Part shown: piece by piece, positions 27,701-41,300 of the stretch
Layout of the letters: the number at the start of each line of letters is the position of its first letter
Numbering within the stretch: position 1 is the stretch's first letter
Assembly (NCBI GenBank): GCA_018806985.1
Contig: JADANN010000108.1
Span: 2,480,001 to 2,544,000 of the forward strand
DNA length: 64,000 bases
Source: Angiostrongylus vasorum
Lineage: Eukaryota; Nematoda; Chromadorea; Rhabditida; Metastrongylidae
Direction of reading: 5' to 3'
The notes under the pieces: model-generated
What the model saw: the letters and a program-made list of their open reading frames with translations, nothing else
Databases searched by the model: none
What the model was told of the DNA's origin: nothing
Program-made: the position numbers and the translations under genes

Positions 27701-30700
27701 CATAAAGTGAATTTGTCAAAGTAGTGAAAATCCAACAGAGTCATATCTACACTAAGTGCAATACGGCAAAGCGTGTTACATAAATGTGATAACGAACAAG
27801 TTTCAGCCTCTTAAGAACGTTTTTAATTATTTTTCGTTTATGTAGTTCGACTTCAGTTATTCTGAGGAGCCCAGCGTTTTTTTAATTTTTATTCGATCTC
27901 TTGCATCCAACATCCACAAAGCCTTCCGTTTGGATGTGTTCGGCCACCTATCCAGGATTTTTGGTCTTTTTTATGAATGCTGATCAAGTAGATTCTCTCC
28001 CGTTTTCGGGAATGACGGAATAACCGTGCTATAACGTTCGTAGATCTTCATCGCATGCAGTTGCCACCAACTTATGCTAGACAACGGAGAGCGTGTTGAC
28101 CTCTTTCAAGTCTGATAGAAATTGTCCGACTCTGAGAGATAAGAGCTTTGGTTGGCCTGGGGGTAAGGACCTTACTAGGACCATGCGTATATTATTCAAA
28201 GACACCTCTAACAATTCGCTAATCGCGAAGCGTTGTAAACCTCATTTGATTCTCGAATTTAATCGAGGACAAAGAATGCTGTATAATATGATTGTAACTA
28301 AGTAAGGAAAACATGATGCTCAACTGGCTGGAGCTTATCGAATTACGACTTAAAGCACCAAGATCATCTTTTTCGGCACAGCCATTTTAAAAAATTCGAT
28401 GTTTCCATCTCTAAGCCATAAACCTAGTCCAAAAAATCGTCGGCACCTTGAAAAGTTTTATCGCGGTGGGACAAACCACCCATCCATCTACAGATGTCGG
28501 TGATCAGCTGTAGACCGAATTTAGGAAAGCGGTGATACCGTTGGTCATTCAGGACTCAGTGTTAAGATAAACTTGCTCAACTAGCACACCATTTGATGAA
28601 TAGAGCTTACTTGCTCAACTAGCACACCATTTGATGAATAGAGCTTATAAGTGGGTCCACAGAGTCTGAGAAAATAGCCTATGGATGGAGGCATCTAAGT
28701 AGCTAAACGACCTTAATAGATAGACACCTGCAGTATCATAAAGGATAAAGGATAATGGATAAAGCTCTCGGCGTTGATCAATCGCTGAGGGATGCGCCAT
28801 GCATTCGACTTCATTAGGCATCGTGTGGAAATGATTGAATACATATCTGGCCTTTAGAATAACTCGCGGTGACCTACCGATGTATAGAGCCAGTGCTGCT
28901 ATCCTCCCAGACAAGTTTGGTACCAATTTGCCAACCTCGGAGGTATGGAAGGCTTAGTGGGCCATGGGCGCTAGGATCGATTCCACGTGTGTGTCGCAGT
29001 GACGCCTCAGACCACTGCGCCACACGTCCACACGCAGTATCATAAGAATTAGTAAAAGTAGATGAGATGTTTTTCAAAACGCCCTAAATGCTTTCGTCAT
29101 CTTTCTTATAATGGCTAAACCACAACTGCTATTTCCAAACTCTACTACGTGCATCCGTAGAGTTGACCGATCCTTAAATGTCATTCAGGTTATAAAAATT
29201 GTCCAGCACATTTTTTTGTCAGAGTGTTTCCTAGATGTTAAAGATATGTTTTTGCGGCTATCCGATAAGCTACCAACACTTCATACACTTGCGTCCCGGT
29301 CTCTGAACTGGATCGACGGAGATGTCGAGGAAACCTTCGCGGCAAAAGACACTCGTACGCCAGCGGGCTGTCCACGCACGAAGCATTCGGGTCGCAATCA
29401 TTCAGTGTCGTATTCGCACACTCATCCACCAGCGCTAAACGAGCACATCATTCGTACAACGCTACAGATGTTGGCTAGTTCTTGAAGCGTTCTTATTGAC
29501 AGATATTGTACAGCGACGAAAATTGCTTACGAATACATGTCCCATTGAATGTTGTAGTCGACGGATCGCACGTACACGATCCGGAAGCGCAAGCAACTAG
29601 TTTCGGATGACCTGCAACAGAACACGGTAGCTCACTTTGTCTGGTACCAGATCGGTACCGACCATCTTCTTGTGCGCATTCTTCTATCGTTGAACAAAAC
29701 TACGATAACTCTATCTGATGGTCAACAACGTATATTTTTAAGGGTAAAGGAGCAACGGCATGACGTCAATACTAACCTTGTTTCTTTGAATCGAAATGAA
29801 TGGTCTGCTCTTCGGGCGGCTTACTGCTGTCATTTTCCTCCTAGGGTGTCACCATTATAAAAAAAATAAGAAAATGCTTGGGGGTAATTATCGAGTTCGT
29901 ACACCCACCTTCTGGTGTGTTCGTTGTGGAGCGCGGCGAATCTCCAAGCTTTCGGAGAGCGGCACAGGGGATTTAGCGAGTAGTGCTGCAAGACGTGCAT
30001 TTTATTGATGGCTACTCTTCCAAAGAAGTAAAAAGATATCATATGCTAAGCCCATTATAGCTGCTCAGAAATAATAAAAAAACCTGGTTGGAGAAGTCTA
30101 ACACTATACCAATCGGGACAGCGTTGCTAATGAAGCAATTTATGTTCCAGAGAAGGAGACCAATGTAGACTTCAGAATGCTCGTATAAGCGACCGAATAA
30201 CGGTCAGAATTAGAGGTGACATAAGTGACTTCCCTCCGTCTCATTGTGCAAGAAATGTTTTAGACGTAGTTTCAGGTGTAAGTTTTTTCATTTCTCACTG
30301 CAAAATCGACAGCAGTGGAAAGGCAGTGAAGGAAGTCATGCAAAGGACCTGTAGACGATGCATAGAAGCGAGAGAAAACATCAGGAACAATAACCACCAA
30401 AGGATACTTAATGAAGTCGAATGTATGGCGCATCCCCTCAGGGGATTGATCAACGCTGAGAGCTTTATCCTTTATGTTGTCTCATTTAAATGTTTGTCGA
30501 AAACAGAAGTCCTGAAAAGAACCTGCAGGCGATGTATAGACGCGACAAAGAGCATCAAAAAAAAACCAGGACAACCAGATATTCGCAAAACTTGTGCCAC
30601 GATCCTAATCGAACCACGATTTCCCTTTCGCGCATTATACACTGCGCCATGGAGGGCCTTGATCTGTGTTTCTCTCAGCTAGTTTTTTAGCTAACGCTGC

Positions 30701-33700
30701 TATCAGCAGTTACCCGTCAGCGGAATATTTTAAGACATTTCTGCAAAAGCGGACCCCAGTGTTTGGCGCGCTGGCATTAACGCAAACACTGTAATGGAAA
30801 TTGTTGCACCTGTGTGCTTCATTTGAATGTTTGTTGAAAACAAAAGCAATCACCGGAGGCGCAATTCTTCTAAGATTGTTGTAAAACCATTATCCATATA
30901 CCTGACGAAATGTTGAATTGTAAGCGGAGGTCATTCCTCGCTTCCGAACAATTTGGTATTGGTTCCTTCAGGTATTTCCGCACTTCTGGAATAGGCATAC
31001 ATCTCACGGATCCTGGCAAGCGAACACTTCCTCGTTGACAAACGCAGCGCCACGAACCACCAACCACCTAAAAACTTATCGGTTTCACATTAGGAAATTA
31101 GCTGAGATCGGTGCTAATGGTATGATGCGAATGAATGCTACGACAACTGAGCGAAATGAATATCGCCTACTGAACGACTCATTAGTTGTACTCCACGAAA
31201 ACCTACGATACAAATCTCCCCGAGTTTACTATGGCAAAGGTTAGGATCCGTGCAGAGTTGGAGCTGTCCGAGCAGCACCGAGTTGGCCCCCATTCCTCCG
31301 TTTGGAGCCCTCTGGGCAACTTTTACCTGGATTAAAATACAGTTGATGAAAATGACTTTAAACGTGGCGCAGCCTTTTAAAACACCTGGACAGAACACAA
31401 AAACCGCTCATACGGACTAAGAATGTGAAGAAAAGGATGGGAGCAGGAGAAGTCTTTGATTCTACCGTGCTTGCAATACGACGTTGGAATTAACCCATGC
31501 CAAATACCCAGCACAAACCAACTTCGTGCAATGAATTTCCAAAAGAATTTATCGCGAAGCTAAGACGATGAATCCTTTCAATCACGTGACTACTGTGCTC
31601 AGCGAAAATAGTAGTTTTCCTTGAATAAGTTGGAAAGGCATTAAGAATCGATACTAAAAAATTTCTCTCGCTAATTAGAGTATGATCGTCTTCCCTTCAA
31701 AATTCCTATAGAACTTTCGACCTTAACTTTGTTAATCGCAGTGACGGAGTGCCAAATGACTTTTGGGTTTTCTATAAACACTACGATGAGCGGAAAGTGT
31801 GAGTCTTTACAATCGTATGTGCTTTCCTAGAGAAAAGAAAAAACCTTGAGTGACATTGAACAGTTCATCGCTTCCGTCTTCACAATCCCAAAAATCGTCT
31901 CCCACACGCTCCCGAGCCACACAACGGATTCTTCCGCATCCACACTCCAACTGGGATGTCGTGCACTCTATAAGGAAAAACATGGATTCGAACTCAGTGA
32001 AGTATAGGTGAAAGTGAAATACACTACATAGCGCAACTATCCATAGAGTGCTCGAAAATAAGTAGACAGTTGTTCATTTCAGTCACTTGCGAAAGGGAAG
32101 AGACAACTAGGGCCAAAAAGTGGGATCTCGGGCCAGAGATTCCATTAGTAGAAAGCACCGCTTTAACCAGAAAAGTCGTACCATCAACAGCTGTTCTTCG
32201 CCCGATCAAATACAAAAACCTAATTTTAGCTTACTATTTACTGCCTACTCTTATTAACGGCAGGGTATATTGCGAAATATAGCTTCAGTGATGCTGAGAT
32301 ATTTGCAAAACTTCGGACCGCAGGTGTTTGCAGTGGGGAACGAACGCGCTGTTGTCCTTTCCGGAGAGTAACGCGTTCACCACCACACCATACGGGTCTT
32401 TCGTTTCGCCTGTCTCTCGGCTAGTTCTATCGGAGTTTTGCAAATATCTCAGCATCATTGAAGTTGTATTTCGCAATACACCCTGCCGTTAAAAAGAGTG
32501 AGCAGTAAATAATAAGTTAAAGTTGTGATTGTAACTGGCAGCCTCAGCTTAACTGGGTTCGTTGCCGATTTGGGCACCCCAGACCAATCCCGCTGACGGA
32601 TGACTGCTGATGGCAAAAGATAGAACTAGCTGAGAGATAGGCGAAACGAAAGACCCGTATGGTGTGGTGGTGAACCCGTTACTCCCTCGGAAAGGACAAT
32701 AGCGCGTTCGTTCCCCACCGCAGACACATGCGGTTTGAAGTTTTGCAAATTATAGTTGGAATTCACATCATACCATATCGTAGGCGGAAAATAGAAGGTT
32801 AACACTGTAAGTGTAAGCTCAAAAAATTAAATGCATGGTAGTGTTTTGCATGAGATCTGAATTTTTAACTATAGGAAGAAGTGGAACCTTTCAGCGCACA
32901 ACTTGTATGTAGTTCGACAAGCAATTCGTGGCGTTCGGCTGGGTTTTTCTTTAATAAGCCAGTCATTAACTTGTGAGAATTCGTCCAAAATGATCTCATA
33001 ACAAACGAGCTGCTTTTTCTTCCTGGGCAGTAGTAGGAATTGTTTTCCTTTCCACCGAATTTTCGCACAATGAAGGCACTGGTCTTATCAAATACGGATT
33101 GACCACATTACGAAGATGGCAAACAGGAACAATCTTCGGCATGTGGGCATTCTCCGCGTGTGTCCTACCGTTTTCGCTATGTTCAGTGTCTAGTCCCAAG
33201 TCTACGGAGGACCTGTTTTTCTCTGCAAAAGTAAACCTCTTTGGAGGAGGCATGGTGTGGACAATATGGTCAGATAAGATAGTTTCGGTTAGATAAGATA
33301 GTTTCCATTCCTCCTCATTTTGCTCCACATTTCATATTTTTTCCTCCTGCATTCGGTTTAGCTACCATTCCTAAGCTTGACATTGAAGTCGCAATAATAG
33401 ATTTAAGGATTTAACGTTGCGGATTACTTCCTCACTTATTCAGCGTCTGGACATACTTTATGCAATACTACGGGTATTTGTTTTGAGTTCTGGTTACTGC
33501 CTATTATTTTTTTAAAGGAAGGGAACGATGAGAAGTTCAACCACCATGATGCTAATATATAAGGAAAACTCATATGTCAGCACCATTGTTTCTATCCATA
33601 TAATTTCGTGAACTATCTATAATGTTAATGAAGATCGAGTAAGATCTTGAATAAGGGCGTGTATGGCGCAGTGGTCGGAGGAGCCCTACAATAGACACGT

Positions 33701-35256
33701 TTAATTGGTCCCTGCGCCCATGGCCTACCAGGCCTTCCATCCCTCCGGGGTCCGCAAATTGGTACCAGACTTGTCTGGAAGGATAGCAGCACTGGTTCGA
33801 TACATCGGCAGGCCACCGCTAGTCATTGTAAAGGCCAGATATGCATTCAATCACTTCCAAACGATGCTTAGTGAAGTCGAATGTATGGCTCATCCCTCAG
33901 GGATCGATCAACACAGAGCTTTATCGTTTTATCATTGATTAATGACGATCTATTATATAAACGAACAGCATTTTGTTAAAAAATCACTGACCGTTTTGCT
34001 CGGTGTGGGACCACCAATGTGTTGTTCACGTGAAATGACGAGTGAGACTTATCCAAATAAAAATTCCACCTGAAAGGTGTCAAATCACACACAGCAGTGA
34101 GGCATCCGTCTTTACAATATCTCGTCATCCCACGTGAACAACACACGAGTCGTCTCAACCCTATTAAAGTAATGAGTAAATTTCAATGAAGTGGCGTTGA
34201 TTTGTATAAATAATACTTACTCTGCACACTTGGATGGCCCGTCCTCATTGGTTGTGAGGACACTAGCATAATCTCCATTTTGTTGGAGTGTTGCTGGTTT
34301 AGTCATTGTGGTTCCCTGGAATGCTGAGGTCAGCCAGGCCAAAGTCTGCTCCAGGTCGTCACCACCACAGGCAGTCGCTGCCATTGTGGATCAGAGGGAA
34401 ATTTTCCACCATGCGACCAGTTTGATACTAAAACGGTGGTGGTTTCTGGTATTGCTTTACTCTTAGCTCGTGTTCCTGATGGAAACGTCGAACTCCTCAT
34501 CTTGGGACACCTTGCTAGGGGGATGAATCCCTCGCTTTACATCACAGTCCGACACCCAGGAACACCTCCCAATCACGATGAGGTGCTAAACTGTTGGGAG
34601 GATTTGTATAATTATCTTCATTAATATTGCAGACAATTCACCGAATGATATGGACAGAGTACACAAAACACGTACAAGCTCTGAAGAAGGTGAGAAGGCG
34701 GAAGGTCGTTCAGCGAATCACGAAAACAACTGATAATAATTTCGCGTCCTATCAAGAAGACTAGTTCGTAAGATTTACGTAAATTGTTTATTAACCCTAC
34801 GCAGTACAAAAAGTTGATTTTTCGAATTGTTATGGGATTTGGATTAATAAGGACTTTGACAATCTTTGCCTTTACGCATGGGCTTGCAGACGTTCTACAG
34901 AAAAGAAAACACCTTATTTAACGTCATCGCTAATGATTTCAACGCTAAGATTGGGCGAAAAAGAACATGTGGAAAACGTCAGGTTGGCACTCGCGAACTG
35001 GAATGCGACAAACAGAGTGACTGGCTTACTTACATGGTCTTATGAACTGATCTTGTTGAGCTGATGTGAAGTTGGTAGAGTTGTCGTTATTGTTGTTTGC
35101 TTTGTTGCTGGAAGGCTGACGTTCCAGCGATTTCGCTCTTCCTTAGAGCCGCGCTGCTACGAGTATGAGTCCCCTCGTAACACCACGGCTCAGAGGAAGA
35201 AGAAGCCGCCGAAATGTCACCGTTCGACGAACAACGAAAACAACAACGACAACGAT

Positions 35257-35309
<53 letters not shown>

Positions 35310-38300
35310 CGGCAGCTATACCAACCTCGCATCAGCTCGACAAGACCAGTTCATGGGAATATATAAATAAGTACATCGATTGTTTTTCCACGGATCTCCC
35401 TCATTTGAGGGATCTCGTGCCGATTAGTCTGGAAGCTACGTGGCGCGCCCGCGGTGGCGGATATGTGGTGAATCGCGCATCAAAAGCGACCCTTACATCC
35501 CTGAGACGCAGGTGGAACCAGGAGATGGTCTCCCTGTTTCTGCTGCGCCGATTTGGCACATACTTTCTGTATTTGCTAGGCATATTCATGCACGTGTGTG
35601 GGGGTGCGTTCTCGCTTGTGCGCATAGTATTCTACGAGTCAATTCGACCAAAAGTCTGCAATCAAGTGACAGGGAAGTATATGGGAGGCGGTTAGGAGCC
35701 GTCTCCAACAAATAAGCCCTATGTCCACTCCTGACGGACTGGAGAGACTAACAAGCTAACCATGAGTATACCCAGCCCTCACGTTTGGAGCCCAGCATGT
35801 GGGTATCAAAAAAACCTAAAAATAGTAAAAGAAACGGACCTCATTCCCTTGACCCCGAAAGAGCCTCCAATTCCGCGGCGTTGGGTAGGGACGAGTACGG
35901 AGAGCTAAAATCTCAGGGCCAATGGAAGCTGCCTGGACGGCAAAGAACTAAGGTGACGTTCTGTACCTACAATGCACGTACAGTTGCATTCGAGAAGACA
36001 TGACCATGCAAGCGAGAAGGATAAGGTACGACGTCATCGGCCTGGCCGAGACGAAAAGACGCCACCTAGTCTACGCCGTCTATGACACTGGAGAAGAACT
36101 GTTCCTCCGAACATGTTACAGTAGAGGAGTAGGCGGCGTCGGCGTTCTTGTCAACACGAGTTTGTCCATGAACAACATTCGAACAACTAACAACCCGAAT
36201 CGGACGTTTACGACTAAAAAGATGTGGATCAATACCGCCCTTGACAATCTCCGTCGCCTAGGTGCCGACATCAAACTATGACGATGAAGAAGTTGAGGCG
36301 TTCTATATGGACTTGGAGAAGTTCTACGGAGAAGACCATACATTCTTCATGGTCATCATTCAAGATTTTAAAACGAAGATTGGACCAAGAAGAACGCCTG
36401 AAGAACGCCACATTGAGACCTATGGATTAGAATGGAATGAGCAAGGGTGAGCGGCTGTCTCAGTTTATCACGACGACCAAGATCGTCCACGGGAACTCGC
36501 AATTCCAAAAGCCCCATCCTCAACGCTGGACGTGAGAGTCTCCCAATGGAGAGTACCACAATGAAATAGACCACATCATAGTAGATAGAAGGTTTTGCCT
36601 AACCGATGTCGCTGTTGTCCCAAATTCTACACGGGATCAGACCACCGTCTCCTTCGTGCAAGATTCTATTTCTCGCGGAAAGAAGAAAAAAGCCGCTGAA
36701 TTCAAAAACCGAAGTCCCAGGATCACCGCAAACTGGGACTTATTCAATTCATTAGTCGGCTGTTGGGAAGATGCCGTTGTCGATAACATCGACGAAGAAT
36801 ACGATCGGCTCATTCAACATCTTCACCTTAGCGCTATGAAAGCTGAGAGTTCGAAAGTTACCAAGAGACGTTTGTCTCTAGAAACACTCGAGCTGATACG
36901 CCAGCGTGGAATCGCACGAGCTGCAGGCACTGCCGCGAACTAACGTCCGAACTTGCAAAACAGTGCAGACAGGTGATAAAAAAAGATGTCAAAGAGAGAA
37001 GAGCAGCAGTAATGGTCGAAGCTGCAGAGGCTGGGAAAAACATTGGCAAAGCCCACCGAAGCTTCGCCAATTAGAAGATCCAGATGATTGCACTCCGACG
37101 CCTAGACGGAACAGTTACAGCGTCCAGAAATGCAATGGAGAAAATCATTCACAAATACTACTCAGGTCTCTACAATAGCCACGTCCACCTCCCGTCATAT
37201 GAAATGAAGGAGGATGGATATGTTGTACCACCGGTTCTCCCTTCCGAAATCCGCCATGCCATTTCGCCGGTGAAAAATCGAGCAGCACCAGGACCGGACA
37301 GGATAAGATTAGAACACCTGAAGAACCATTCGCCAGTCCTCGTAAACACACTGGCTCGGCTCTTCACACGTTACCTGCCTGGATACAAGGTCCTACTCAG
37401 GGGAAGAGCGGCAAGACAGCGTTATTGTTCAAGAAGGGTGACTTACACGATATCGGCAACTATCGCCCAATCTGCTTGCTGTCTGTCGTCTACAAATTTT
37501 TCACTCGAGTCATCCTAAACAGGATTGACAGAACAATGGACGAAGGACAACCATGTGAGCAAGCAGGGTTTCGAAAAGGATTTAGTACGATGGACAACAT
37601 CACACGATAACAAGACATATTGAGGTATCGCGAGAGTACAAAAGACCGCTTTGTCTCACTTTCACTGATTTAAAGAAGGCCTCTGACTCAAGTGAGATAG
37701 AAGCAGTCATGCAAACCCTTGATAGTCAAGGAGTCCCTACTCAGTACATAAAGATTCTTCGTGAGCTGTACAAAAATTTCACATCCAAGATATCGCCATT
37801 CTACAACGATATTAACATTGACGTCAAAACAGGAGTTAGGCAAGGGGATACCATCTCACCAAAATAATTTACCGCCACCCTCCAGAACGTCATGCGAACA
37901 TTGGAATGGGATAATATGGGAATGAAAATCGATGGTCGGCAGTTACACCATCTTCGCTTTGCTGATGACATCGTCCTTATAGCACTAAACATTAGCCAAG
38001 GGGAACGAAGGCTTGCCGACTTTAATGAAGTCTGTGGAAAAAATGGTCTTCGATTAAATCTCACAAAAACGATGTTCATGAGGAACGGTTTGGTTTCGTA
38101 TGCCCCATTCACGCTCAACGAAACGAATATCTCCAAGTGCTCCATTTGTGTCTATCTGGGTCAGGGGAATCAATATGATGGACGATTTAGCTCCGTAGGT
38201 GAGCAGAAGGAAACGAGCGGCTTGGGGAGTTTTCAAGAGCATCGAGGATGTAATGAAGAGGACAAAGAACATCCGACTCCGTGTCCACCTTTTCGACTCA

Positions 38301-41300
38301 ACAGTACTTCCTGCGTTAACGTATGCGTCAGATACCTGGTCGCTGTGTAAACAGGATGAAAAAATCACTCAGTGTTATTGAACGCGCAGACGAAAGGTTG
38401 ATGCTAGAAGTATCCCATGTTACGCAAGTAAAGGAGGAAGGACGAAAACCGAAATCCGACTACAGTCCTTCTTTTGTCCTAGTGCAGCTAAAGACATTGA
38501 AAAAAGATTTGTATGTAGATATATGTGAGTGAAGATTAGTGGACTACATTACAGAGGAATGCTAGCCTTTCTCTACACTGGATTGAACGTATAACTAATG
38601 GAAGGAATATTCCTGTTCGGAAATTTTAGCGGCTTTTTCGGACTTCGTGAAGAAAAAGTGCTGGGATATCTGAAAATTTTGTTTGCCGCTAAAGTTCTCC
38701 TAATGTTCATGTTCTCTATGAAACGCTAGGAAGTGGTTAAGCAGGTTTATGTTTTCTTCTGTCCTTCAGAACACAGATGAATTACAGTGCGCTGAGAGTC
38801 TAACGGATGAAAGGTTTTTGAGCAAGGTTCAATTCGTAGAAACGTAAGCCAAGGCCATCGAATACGATTAATGCACAATAGCCTCATGACGATTTGCGAT
38901 TTGTGAAAAACATATGATGCTGATTAGAAGTGTCACGACCAATAAAAATCCATTCCTGGGAATTCGATTGAAATTGCTCAACACCTGCAATAAACGATGC
39001 ATAAGGAGTGGTGTCGTTACCGACTAGAAAACGAGTTCCCCAATCGTCGGACTCTCAGGAGAGCTGCGTGCTTCCGCATCAGCAGCCCAAACGTCTTCAC
39101 TTTTTGTAATGTCTCAGTAGGAGACAGCTCAGGGATAGAACAGAATGTATATAAACATCATAGTAGCCCCTCGTTAAGCTGTAGTGTTACTACAAAGTCC
39201 ATTGAAGAAGTTATTGAAGTTTTACATAAATCAAGACCATCTACTATGACCTTTACGAAGTCATTTTACGATGTACATAATTATTAAAGATAATTGGTTA
39301 ATCATTTTTATTCCGTGAGTCCCATCTAACCACTCTATGAAAGGCAGTTAGTATTCTCATCGACTCACGAAGGTGGCGGAAATTTTATTTTGACTGAAGT
39401 TCCGACGAATGTCTATGAAGCTATAGAAGCTTCAGCCACAGTAAAGATATTTAGCAACCTCTTTTAAACCTACAATAAACGCTATGTTAATCAATAAAGT
39501 AGTTAGTGGAAAACGCTAATTGCACACGATATCTTAACCCCTCTTCAATGATTCGTCGTCTCGTCTCCCCGGTGTTGAGGGTATCTTCGGTTGCCCGACT
39601 GCGATTTACAGCTACGGTTCATTTCCATCAGAATCGTTTACTGAGGATATCGATATTTCATCTTAGAGCCCAGATATGAGTGAACAAATGTCAAAAATTA
39701 ATCCCACATTGATAGCAACCTATTCGTAAGAGGGCACATCTCTCTCCGATTCAAAAGAGATGGCGATTTTCCACGAGTGTGACAATTTGGGAGCGTCCAA
39801 ACATGGCTAGCATGTAACTCCAGCGAGAGCAGTTCTTCTGGCGTCTTTATGATTATTCCTATATACTAACTATTCAGCTATAGAAAAAAAATATGAAGTG
39901 ACAGAGGTTGTTTAAATTAGTTATTGAGATACCTTCATCACTTCCATCGGCACAATCTTCTACACCATCTTGAAATTTCTTCATGACAATACACTTTGAA
40001 GAATCACTGCATGGAAAGTGGTCTGGTGGACACGCTAAACAAAAAGAATGACTTGTATCAAAAAAGATGTTTAAATCATTTCGCTCTGCAAGAAGCTCTA
40101 AGGATTTAATGGTCGGGAAGCTTTGTCCTTGCTTAACGTTTGGCTTCGATCAAGGCATAGATTTCCTTTCATTTTGCATATTTCTGCATACAGCCTTACA
40201 AGTTGTTGAACAGAGCAGTTTCAAAGGCAAGATGGTTCCGCAAAAACCTGAAGGTAACATAACCCAAAGAAACAACTCTACTACGAGACATATGTTTTCG
40301 TTAGCCTTCCCTTTGCTTTCCAAATACTAACTTGGATACTTGGATACTTGGGTACTTGGATGGCCTGTCTTCACTGGATGTGCGGACCCTAGTATACTTT
40401 CCATTATCCGGAGATTTGCTGATTTAGCCATTGTAGCTCCCTGGAGCCCCAAGGACAGCCTAGCCAAAGTCTATCCCTGGTCGTCACCACCATAGGCAGT
40501 CGCAGCCCTTGTGGATCAGAGGGAAATTTTCCACCATGGAACTAGTTTGATACCAGGACGGTGATGGATCCTGGTATTCGCTTACTCTTAGCTGGGCTTC
40601 CTGATTGAAGCGTCGGATTCCTTCTCAACATGGGAGACCCTGTCAGAGGATTCATCCCCCCGCTGTACATTGCAGCCTGACATCCAGGAACACCACCCAG
40701 CCACGATGAGGCGGTAAACCATTTGGAGGTTTTCCAGACAAGAAATTTGGAATTTCTACTACGTTTTCAATGGTCAGCGACAGTATGGCGACTCCTCTAT
40801 TCGTTTCACAGCTTTTGTTGTTCCTTCATTCCAAGCGCAGGTTGCGCCTCGTGTCTTTTCCGACCCGCAACCAGTGGAAGGATGTCATGGTCGTAACAGT
40901 CCTGAGAACCTCCGGCATCAGCCCTCGCCCTTGATCAGGGGTGGCTTCAAAACCTTTCGGGTCTTACAGGATGAAATCGACTAGTTTGGAAAGAATTCCG
41001 ACCGATACTGAAGAAATCAGTTAGTGATCAGTTAGAGAATTTCCTTTATACTTAATTTAAATCTCATATTTTATTAAGTCTTATTAGTAGACACTCTTTA
41101 CGATCAAAAGATCTTCTTCGTTTATTCCCAATTTCACTCGAATTTTTTTTTGACAGGAAAGAAGAAGCAGGACGAACTTGCTAAGATGAATATTTCTTTT
41201 TTCATGTATTGTTCTAATGGGTTCTGGTTGAGCCTATCTGTACTGTAGTGGAGCAAGATGCCCTGCAGCAAACACATGGTCGACGACTTAATCCCACTCC

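Noticed and set aside
35165..35695. A 176-codon plus-strand frame with a poly-Thr run
   Set aside because: It is driven by the AAC microsatellite plus the 5' region of the RTE element. No domain.
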